A stretch of 64,000 nt of DNA from Hyalella azteca (lineage: Eukaryota > Arthropoda > Malacostraca > Amphipoda > Hyalellidae). Within the stretch, counting starts at the first letter, position 1; each line of letters starts with the position of its first letter. Shown here piece after piece: positions 24,101 to 31,388 of this stretch. Under the pieces are notes generated by a model. It saw only the letters and a list, made by a program, of their open reading frames with translations, was not told where the DNA came from and made no database searches. Location: contig NW_025932753.1 of the NCBI RefSeq assembly GCF_000764305.2, positions 62,001-126,000 on the forward strand. Reading direction: 5' to 3'. The position numbers and the translations under genes are program-made.

Positions 24101-25681
24101 TTCGTTAATATTTGGAAATCAGTTGCCGGTTCGTTTTGAAAATTTGTTGATATCATGTTAGTACTAATATTATATTATATTATATTATATTATATTATAC
24201 AAGGACTACTACACACAGGACATGCATAGCCTATGTCCAGCCTCTGCTAGCAGAGGCGATCGCCTACACTATGAAAATGCTGGTGTTTTAGTGGCATCAA
24301 CAAATGATATGCCCATAATTGTTTCATACAATAGTATTACAATGTGTGTAGTAGTCCTTGGTCAGAACCATAGACTTTTTGCCAGTTTTGAAGTTCAAAT
24401 TATATTATATTATATTATAATATATTATATTATATTATATTATATTATTTTATATTATATTATCAGTCTACTTATATCGCAAGTTCACAACGAATTTAAA
24501 AGCACAGAAAACGCCAAGCAAATTCACCATATCAATATTGAAAACGTTTCGGAGTCTAACTCTATCATCAGTTCGACAATCTAAAAAATGAATACAAACA
24601 TTTAGAATTAAAAAATTTGTATTAATTTTTTAAATTGTCGAACTGATGATGGAGCTCGACTCCGAACGTTATCAATATCGATATGGTGAATTTGCTTGGC
24701 GTTTTCTTTGCGTTAAATTCCTTTTTAATATCATGTTGTCATATGCCTTGTTAAGAAGGGGTATGCTACAAGTTATTTTCAACTCGCAGAACAACAAACC
24801 TCAAACCAAATCTGGTGGCGGTGGCGGTGGTGGTGGCGGCGCACCAAACGTTAGCGTCGTTCCGGACTTTTTCCACTCAAGAAATATAGGAAGCTTGGCT
24901 CTTGTCGCGCAGTATAGCCAAATGAGCAAAAACATGAAAGCTTGGGCCCATCCTGGCGATGCTGACAAAAGCGCCGACACACCAGATGCCGGGGCTAATG
25001 TGAACGGCAAAGACATCAATCTGGTGAGTTTGTGATCGTTTTGCTCGAAAATTACGCTTATGACGTGGATAAAATTATGTGAGATTTCATTTGCTTCGAG
25101 ATGAATCGCATTAACTTCGAGATGAATAATTGTATGATAAATGTTTTGTACTTTAAGATGAAGTTTTGGAGCTCATTATTTTTAAAATGTTATGTGAATA
25201 TAAGTTCTACGATATACGTAAGTTATAAATTAACGTCTATCACTTTTCATATTATAATATTTTTAGTTATAACGACTAATCATTCATTTATGTGTGTACG
25301 ACTTCAAATGCAAATTATAGCACTTTTAGTTTTTCAGCCCTCATTCGTCTTTCAGTGAAATTTCTGTCAAGTTCTGTCAATTCTTTTTTTTATCGAAAGT
25401 CTCAGAAGACGTCGTCGGTGGGACCCATGCCCTTCCCACGCAAGAAGCCTCGGGAACAGCTCTTCCGCCCCCCAAATTACCCATTCAGAATGGCAAGTCA
25501 GCGCGCTAAGCGCAGAATATGGATGAAGACCATTCGGGATATTGAATTCCAATGGGATGATCCCATAACCGGCGAAACCAAGATTCTGTGGGAGGAAATT
25601 GATAGCTTCTCTAGAGTTGTGTTCCCATGCGTCTTTTTCGTGTTCTCTGCTATTTACTTCACTGTTCTCTTCCTGCTTTAA
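11299..25681 (+). CDS. Cys-loop ligand-gated anion channel subunit (glycine/GABA/pHCl-like)
   Basis: Plasma-membrane pentameric receptor subunit. Exons: 11299-11336, 12118-12215, 15171-15270, 15568-15731, 18577-18732, 22267-22407, 22967-23208, 23814-23933, 24790-25023, 25406-25681. Phases join to 522 aa. Exon 1 encodes a hydrophobic signal peptide (MILLIMFLLSSGM); I chose it because its phase fits exon 2. Seen: loop-A motif W121-MPD, then the Cys-loop C165-x13-C179 with the FxxYPMD signature. M1 is about 251-275, M2 about 282-303 (PGRVTLLTTSLLTT), M3 about 314-336 and M4 about 496-522 (IDSFSRVVFP), ending four residues later. The PxR before M2 is typical of anion channels, here PGR rather than PAR. 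The M3-M4 loop is short and has a nine-glycine run. The extra loop-C cysteine pair of glycine/glutamate-gated channels is absent. Ligand unknown. Confidence 0.93.
12999..13484. repeat. 20-bp tandem array (CGCCACATGGCACGGGGAGT), channel intron 2
   Basis: About 24 near-identical 20-bp units with a variant form (CACAAAAAGGTGCCACATGG). The unit contains no stop in any phase, so spurious open frames run through it on both strands. The array is cut by an assembly gap, so its true length is unknown. Confidence 0.95.
13485..13554. other. Assembly gap (70 N)
   Basis: A run of 70 undetermined bases between two unrelated tandem arrays. Its real size is probably unknown. Confidence 1.
13555..13711. repeat. 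24-bp tandem array, channel intron 2
   Basis: About six and a half copies of GAGTGAGTCTCCATGACAGT plus CCTA, directly after the gap. The units differ mainly at one position (CTAGA versus CTAGC or CTCGA). Confidence 0.95.
14332..14470. repeat. 24-bp tandem array, channel intron 2
   Basis: Six copies of GCGTGACATGAACACT followed by C/G/T-ATATTCT. The unit length is divisible by 3, which explains open frames on both strands. No protein-level signal. Confidence 0.9.
15060..15140. repeat. (AAT)n microsatellite before channel exon 3
   Basis: Interrupted AAT/AATAT run ending about 30 bp before the exon 3 acceptor at 15170. Confidence 0.9.
15732..17855. other. Channel intron 4, 5' part without recognisable genes
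   Basis: AT-rich intronic sequence. The only local structure noted is a three-copy repeat of ACCCTGAATAATGCCCGTG at about 15990-16062 and two AGGTTAAC-TGGCG phrases near 17480 and 17530. Nothing coding was recognised. Confidence 0.5.
17860..18040. repeat. About 20-bp tandem array of TGATTGGCTCCGAGTGC units, channel intron 4
   Basis: Nine TGATTGG cores at about 17863, 17882, 17901, 17920, 17939, 17951, 17971, 17990 and 18013. Most extend to TGATTGGCT, the reverse complement of the NF-Y/CCAAT-box consensus AGCCAATCA. A regulatory role is inference only. Confidence 0.85.
18441..18556. repeat. 19-bp tandem array abutting channel exon 5 acceptor
   Basis: About six copies of TTCAACATATCAACCCACA with late variants, ending about 20 bp before the acceptor CAG at 18574-18576. 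Confidence 0.9.
19018..19155. repeat. 15-bp tandem array GTGAACCCTGCACAC, channel intron 5
   Basis: Nine copies. Five carry a perfect CACGTG E-box. One undetermined base lies at 19150, inside the array. Confidence 0.9.
19265..19350 (+). mobile_element. Half copy of CTGATGATGGAG palindromic repeat family
   Basis: Contains CTGACGATGGAGCTGGACTC, then CGAAACG, and ends CTTTGCTTTTAAATTTTT. This is the right half of the family described at 24494-24722. No left half was recognised. Confidence 0.6.
19346..20025. repeat. 30-bp tandem array, about 22 copies, channel intron 5
   Basis: The unit is approximately CTATAAAATGAGACCTTTTA plus GATCAGACTA. Copies diverge gradually and the last ones are degenerate. 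A detached copy of the terminal unit (GTGAGACCTCTTAGATCAGG) occurs about 800 bp downstream at 20798-20836. There are no unique spacers. Confidence 0.95.
20040..22070. other. Channel intron 5, 3' part
   Basis: About 2 kb of intron with no recognised exon, transposon or RNA. One ATG-initiated 165-codon open frame at 21512-22009 has no recognisable domain and is treated as chance. Confidence 0.45.
22076..22290. repeat. 35-bp tandem array of splice acceptors at channel exon 6
   Basis: Six units start at 22076, 22111, 22146, 22181, 22216 and 22251, exactly 35 bp apart. Each holds CCCCTTGTTTACGTTGCAG (or TTTCAG) followed by TCAAATACTCC; the second unit is slightly variant. The last unit supplies the used acceptor at 22266 and the first codons of exon 6. 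Confidence 0.95.
23299..23433. mobile_element. Compact palindromic repeat-family copy, channel intron 7
   Basis: The left arm (AAGAATTTAA through GTAAATTCACCATATCTTC) and the right arm (GAAGACTCGGTGAATTTAC through CTTTTAAATTCTT) are imperfect inverted repeats around a short centre. Same family as 24494-24722. Confidence 0.7.
24160..24199. repeat. (TATAT)n microsatellite
   Basis: Pentanucleotide TTATA run immediately left of the TIR element at 24200-24360. A matching run lies at 24396-24466. Confidence 0.9.
24200..24360. mobile_element. 161-bp MITE with perfect 18-bp terminal inverted repeats
   Basis: Both ends read CAAGGACTACTACACACA inwards (24200-24217 and the complement of 24343-24360). 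The interior has a perfect 16-bp palindrome, CCTCTGCTAGCAGAGG. No clear target-site duplication. Flanked on both sides by TATAT microsatellite. Non-coding. Confidence 0.8.
24396..24466. repeat. (TATAT)n microsatellite, second run
   Basis: Interrupted TTATA repeat right of the MITE. It mirrors the left run, which suggests insertion into an existing microsatellite. Confidence 0.85.
24494..24722. mobile_element. Full palindromic (foldback) repeat-family copy, channel intron 8
   Basis: Left arm: GAATTTAAAAGCACAGAAAA, then GCCAAGCAAATTCACCATATC and CATCAGTTCGACAAT. Right arm: the inverted counterpart through ATTGTCGAACTGATGATGG, then CTCCGAACG and GGTGAATTTGCTTGGCG. Arms are about 105 bp and nearly complementary. 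Related copies lie at 19265, 23299, 38770, 45088 and 59713. Confidence 0.8.
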
Positions 25682-27800
25682 TTATTGGTGCGGGTCGCCT
25701 GCCAAAGACCACCACTGCCCTGGATGTAATGGACCATCATGATTCCTGCCTTCGGGAACGTAGCCTTCAACACTTCTGGACAATCATTTCCAGAACATGC
25801 GTCGAACCAACCCTCGGTCGAACGGCCGCTCGTCGAAGGACGATAAATTTTGGAACAGAACTATGCTATCTGAAACCTAGCCTCGGATGCGGTGAACGTA
25901 AAATTACGTAATTTAACGATGCCCGGAAGTCATATTCGATCCGCGGCCTGGTGGTGCACGGCAGGTTTTATGCGAGGCCGGAGGAGGACAAAGCCGAGTG
26001 ATTCCCGGCTGATTGGTGGATGTCCGGAGAGATCCAAGGCGCTCGATTTAGGGCTTATTGGTGCACAATATTGGTGGTGCATGGCTGCTCTTCCATTGTT
26101 GCAACCCTTATCAAGATACCAATAAGCAGGCCAATTGAAATAAGCAGGCCAATTACGGCCAGCTTATTTCAAAGAAAGTAGGGAGGCATCACATTGATGT
26201 TCCTCCAGCGCCGCTCTTCCTTAGCCTTGCACAACATATAATATCCCAACAGCCTACTTGTCTTTGGCATCTCATCTCAACCTCTTAGAGAGGCTGGGAT
26301 GTCAATTCATTGTCACGATGACAGAAAAGATAAGCTGTGTTGCGTTAAATTAACGTGACAATGCAAGAGTGGCCAAGTAAATGATCTCAATTTGCAGCGT
26401 CCTGAGAAAAAGTTTAGATAAAGTTTTCGCCTCGGTTGCGTTAACTCGTAGAACTCAAGTTTATAACAATGGAAGTGTGCAAAACTTATCAGATAATCTT
26501 GCGGATACATTATTACGAGTCTGGTTACTTGTAATAAGGGAGATATTTTTGATGAGGTTACTTCAATGACATTCTGCATTCGCCCGGAAATTTTGGGCGC
26601 TTAAGCCGAACTTGGCTATTCATCAGCTCCGAAACTAGTATACTATTATGTTCAAAAATAGATATCTGTTAGCTATGTATCTTGGACACCATTATAGATT
26701 AACTTAGTTTAAGGCATGTGAGAAAGTGTGATCTAATTGCGGTGAGGACGGCAGAATTTACCAGATGTTATTGTAGTTCTGCGCAATTATTCTCCGATAT
26801 GTTGATGTTACTTCGATGTTAATTTGTCAATGAGATAAGCTATAGTACGTTCTTCCTGGCGCGATCAATCAATTACCTGTGCAAATGCTACGCCTATATT
26901 CAAATATAAACTTATAATTTCCGTTATGTCACTGAGATCAGCCAATGTACTGCCAAATGATTGTGCGTCAGTTTTGTCATAATGATATGAGTATATGACC
27001 AACAAACAGTTAAGCGATGTGTTATGTTTCTGCATGTTGTTTGTACGTACGTGCCATGATTTGCTTGTAGTGAGAGTGACCGAAGACGTTGTTCGATATT
27101 GAAGGAAGTGAATAATCCTATTGTGAGAATAATTTCAGATATCATCGTTCTTTATACACGTTAAATCATATTAAAAATATACAGTATAATGCAATATTTT
27201 TTCTTAAAACGAACTAAATTCCTAGTAACGTCAATTTTTTGTTATAATCAAGCATGGCTAGTATTGAAAAATGGGACCCAGTTAAGAACTCCAACGTGTT
27301 GCAGAGCTCAATATCGTCATGACGTCATCAATTACGAAATAAACCAGCCTAGCTTCTATGTCTCAACTTAAATTAACTGAAGATAACTCAATTTAACTGA
27401 TGTAGTGTAAAACAAATTCTAAAACAATGGTAAAATCATACTACACCGCAATTCATCCATTCTGATCATTTAATTCGTCCATTCTGCTAATTTTAATTCG
27501 TCCATTCTGATCATTTAATTCGTCCATTCTGATAATGAGCTGATCTCAACAAGCACTTATAGTAAATATACAAAGGACTTACGAACGGAGCGTAAGAACT
27601 GTGTATTTTCTGCACAAAAAAAAATGTGAGCAGCAAAATATGAGCGGCTATCTTAATCTAAACAGAAACGGAAGCCATGATCTAAAAGAGATGTCGGACA
27701 AATTTATGGCTGGACTCGCGGCCGGTCTCACGGCCAATATCCAAATTCAATGACCAAGGATTATCTCCCAAACTAATTAACGCAGCTCGATAGAACTTGC
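25682..27800. other. Intergenic region after channel gene
   Basis: Holds the channel 3' UTR. No close AATAAA was seen; the nearest noted is at 27338, 1.66 kb downstream. No gene or clear repeat was recognised apart from a short (ATTCGTCCATTCTGAT)n run near 27455-27530. Confidence 0.45.
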
Positions 27801-27814
27801 TAGACGTATTCATT

Positions 27815-28210
27815 ATGACCTAACGGTGATGTTTAGCTCATGAAAAATTTTCCATTTCCCCTTCATTCACGAGTTATACGGCTATACGTATACGTACTCT
27901 TTGTCAATACAAATTTAAAATCAGCCTCAGAAATGCCCATCGTTTCTCCGTATGTCCGTATTACTCGCGAACGAAGGCAAAATCGAAAAAATTGTCACGA
28001 GCTAAACATCACCGCTAGGAGATTGGGCTTGTATATTCTAAGTTACGTTCTAATCTGTTAAATAGTTTAGGAGAAATTTCTTGGTCACTGCAAATTTCAG
28101 GGTAAATTGCTTCATAACTCATGAATGAAGGTGAAATGGAAAAAACTCGCAAACGAAGGACAAACCGAAAAAATTATCACTGCTAAGCATCACCGTTGGA
28201 AGGGAAGGAA
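27815..28210. repeat. Three-copy interspersed repeat, one inverted and two direct
   Basis: A unit resembling AACTCGTGAATGAAGG, then GAAATGGAAAAA and GAGCTAAACATCACCGTTA, is present inverted at about 27815-27878. Direct copies lie at about 27970-28022 and 28107-28205. Probably a transposon relic. Confidence 0.6.
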
Positions 28211-28417
28211 TATCATGTCATCAAAGTTTTGTTCAAATCTGTTCAGTAGTTTAAAAGGGGTGGATTGCTAGAGGTCAGCATAGCCCAAGTCCACAGTGCG
28301 ATTCATACAGCTACCTTCCCGAGCGCAACGCAGCCGGGCATCTTCACGGCTTTTGACACAAAGCGCCCACCACAACAGCGCCGTTCAGTCACAGGCCGGA
28401 CTCCGGAGCGCATACAG

Positions 28418-28542
28418 GCCGGAGCACAACTGGCCGGAGCGCAACAGGCCCTACCTTAACAGCTACTCCTAACGTAACCTAACCTAACCTGAGCCGCCTG
28501 TTGCGGTAGGGCCTGTTGCGCTCCGGCCAGTTGTGCTCCGGC
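28418..28542. repeat. Perfect 38-bp inverted repeat with telomere-like loop
   Basis: 28418-28455 is the exact reverse complement of 28505-28542. The 49-nt loop contains TAACCTAACCTAACCT, i.e. the arthropod telomeric TTAGG repeat in about three units. The arms are GC-rich, unlike the surroundings. Confidence 0.9.
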
Positions 28543-28697
28543 GCTGCGTGCACTTATGGCTGTGCACTCAGCACTGTACAGTGCACACTGCTGAGCCCAG
28601 GCTGGGAGCCTCGTAGTGGCGAGTGGGAGCCAGGGAGGTGTGCAGTGTGCTGCCTGCATAGCCAACCCGAAGCTTTCAAATCAAATTAAAAAAGGAC

Positions 28698-29155
28698 CAT
28701 GGGCATGCCATTGAGCATCGACATCGATATTGTCCAGTGCAAGCTTCATATCAGCAGCCATATACCTACATGATATTCGGAAATAGTATTTCTTCTGTAT
28801 AAGTATCACTATCTCAGTCTAGGTATCTGCAAGCTTACAGGATGGGACTGGGCTTGTAATTTCACACCATTTTAATTGGGTCAAGTGAATTCACTATAAT
28901 CAAATAAATATAACTCACTACTCACTGCAGTGAGTGACAGAGAGCGCATTTTCTTGTTGACGAAAACGTGAAGTCATGGACGGATGGTCCCGAGACGGAC
29001 ATGACGAGCACAATAGGCCTTAGCGCCTTTTTATCCATAATGATAAATGTGCTAAAAAGGTAATAAAAAAACATCTCATGATCTCTGAAAAAGAAAGGAA
29101 TAGGTATTTAAGTGACAACCATCATACTTTTTGGAGAAATAAATCATAGTTTTGA
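28698..29155 (-). mobile_element. LINE-related relic interrupted by palindrome-ended repeat copy B
   Basis: The left part (CATGCCATTG, then GTCCA/CTGCAAGCTTCATATCAG) matches 62010-62062. Next, TTGTAATTTCACACCATTTT through GTGAATTCACTATAA matches 62449-62500. Copy B of the GCGCATTTTCT repeat then intervenes at about 28907-29059. Similarity resumes with GACAACCAT and GAGAAATAAAT, as at 62540-62590. Confidence 0.75.
28907..29059 (-). mobile_element. Palindrome-ended dispersed repeat, copy B (inverted)
   Basis: Reads TATAACTCACTACTCACTGC, then GAGAGCGCATTTTCTTGTTG, and ends GTGCTAAAAAGG. This is the reverse orientation of copies A (9448) and C (60238). Confidence 0.8.
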
Positions 29156-29420
29156 ATTTGATTAGGAAGCATAACGCGGACTACAAAAATCTGAAGTGTC
29201 CAACACACCGCACTTCACGACGACACTATGATATACGTATTTCACCTTGTTTAGAGTTTCTATCGAGAGTTCACAGTGAAAGGTGGTGCTAATTCTATTG
29301 AGACCAAATCTGCCGGCTTCCAAACGGTGTGTGTTTGTTAAATTTAACTAACTGAAAACTTTTGTCTCTTATACCCTTGAGAAGTGAATCTAAACCGCCA
29401 CCCAGAAGACAAGAGAGGAT

Positions 29421-29505
29421 ACCTCCTAAATGGAGGGTCGTCATGAAAATGACAACCCTTCCGCAGAAGGGAGACCCAAAGAGGTCGAACTGTTGAGTTT
29501 AGACC
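29421..29505 (+). ncRNA. Candidate structured RNA: run of perfect short hairpins
   Basis: Within 85 nt there are four adjacent perfect stems. 29422-29426 pairs with 29432-29436. 29440-29444 pairs with 29449-29453 across a GAAA tetraloop. 29456-29461 pairs with 29466-29471 across a CGCA loop. 29483-29486 plus 29488-29491 pair with 29496-29499 plus 29502-29505. GGGTC (29435) and GACCC (29473) could enclose the middle two. No known RNA family was recognised; transcription is unproven. Confidence 0.35.
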
Positions 29506-29699
29506 ATTACAACTTGCAAGAGGGGCCCAAGGGCCAAGGGCATGGGGCCTTGCGAAGGGTTAAGACCGACGCACGGCGGTGGACCGATAAGTACTCACAA
29601 TAATTCCCTGCCACCATGATCACAATTTTCACTAGTACCATTACCATCACAATTAGAAATTTTACATCAATGTTCTGCAAAGAATGAGAATTACTTTAG

Positions 29700-29960
29700 G
29701 AATAATTAATTATTTGAGCACTTAACTACCATTCTTCAATAGACTGATAGTGTAGTGCGGCACTATAAAGTACTCTAACAGCGAAGTAGCACTTCAAAGT
29801 CTTTCTGCATACAAATCAGTAGTGCGATACTAAGCGACACTAAACATTGTAGAGCTACTTCGAAGTGCTTAGTGTGATAGTGTCTGTGACGTATTTAGCA
29901 TACCAACAGGACACTTCGTAGTGCATAGTGCTAGTGGCTAGTGCCCTATTTAGCATACAG
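29700..29960. repeat. Palindrome-rich AGTGC/GCACT tract
   Basis: Many short inverted phrases (AGTGCGGCACT, GAAGTAGCACTTC, TACTTCGAAGTGC) and a 12-bp direct repeat TATTTAGCATAC at about 29892 and 29948. It resembles a MITE with subterminal repeats; boundaries are unclear. Confidence 0.4.
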
Positions 29961-30078
29961 GCCATTTACTTTTCATTCAGCTGACGCAATACGACTCACC
30001 ACGTGTCGAATATTGCCACACACAGTGACGGAATATAGGGATTTGGTAGGTTTCCATTCTAAAGGCTTTTTAATAAAT

Positions 30079-31354
30079 ATGGCAACATTTTGTGACGTTT
30101 CATTGTTGCTGATTCGTAGTGAAGTGTTTTGAGAGTCACGTTGGTTTCTGTTTAAAATTTCCCAAAAGTTTTAATGCCCTAAAAAGTATTGCATATTTCC
30201 AAATGAGTAATGTTGTTTAGATATTATTACCATATGATCCGTGATGTCGATCAGTTTGATAATAATAAGAATTGAAACTGCCAATAATTATCCTTAACTC
30301 CAGCATATCCAGTTTAGAGGTGAGTAGATCAATGTAAGAAATTTTTTCAGTAAATATTGACGATAGAGAGCCATAAATTTTAAATATTTCTCATATTTAA
30401 AAATATTAATTTTAAAATAGTCTTTAATATTGAATAGGTCTGCTTTGGGTTTTATGTAAAATTTAAGGAATTTTTTTATGAAAAATTTTGAGATATAAAC
30501 AAATTTTGAGACAATTTAAAATAGCTGCTTTAATGCTGAAATGAAAATTTGTGTGATAATGAGAATTGGATTCGTTATTTTGACAATTTTCTTATTTTAA
30601 ACTAGAGAAAATTTGACAAGAAGGTTCAGGCACTAACTACATATATATTTTACAGAACTGGTATCTAAATTGGCTGGAATATATGTTCATAGGGACTGTA
30701 TATGTTCACAGGGACTCTTTGTCTGCAGACTCTAAAAGCTGTACCAGGTTAATTTTTGGTTGCTTTAAGCTCATTTATTTCTTATGATTTTTTTCAAAAA
30801 GCTTCAGAAAAAGGAGAGAACACTACAAAGCAGCAAGAAAAAAACGGTGATACTGACAGCAAAGTGGTGGACAAGAATAACGAGTGGCCTCTATTGGTAT
30901 CAGAAACATTGCTGGCAATCCACAGAGGCCAGCGCAAGCCAACCACCATCACAGTTACTACACTGGATGCAGACTTCATTGAAAAGGTTAATGCCCTTGT
31001 TGCTTGCAGTAGTGGTCTTTGAATGTCAAATAGTATAAATAGTTGTTATATGGGTTTGCTCAAATGTTGATATAAGTTTTTTGTGATTATTCAAAAAGAT
31101 ATTGAAGTCTAAGTGATTAAACTTGAAAATGGTTGTACTTGGTAGTAACTTTATCTCATGAAGTGCAGCATTGCAATTAATTGTGAAACCATGGATTTTT
31201 TTGCATTTCTGAACCATGTTTTGTTGTAAATGGTATCAGGTTGAAAATGGTATCAATATCTAGTGATTTGCACTTGCATATGTATGCAGTATATGCATTT
31301 TTATACTGAGTTCCTTGTTCTTTACAACACTTCTCTTTAACTTCACTTCTTGTT

Positions 31355-31388
<34 letters not shown>

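Noticed and set aside
25892..26125. 77-codon frame after the channel gene
   Set aside because: Short, lacks family resemblance and lies in the probable 3' UTR or intergenic DNA.
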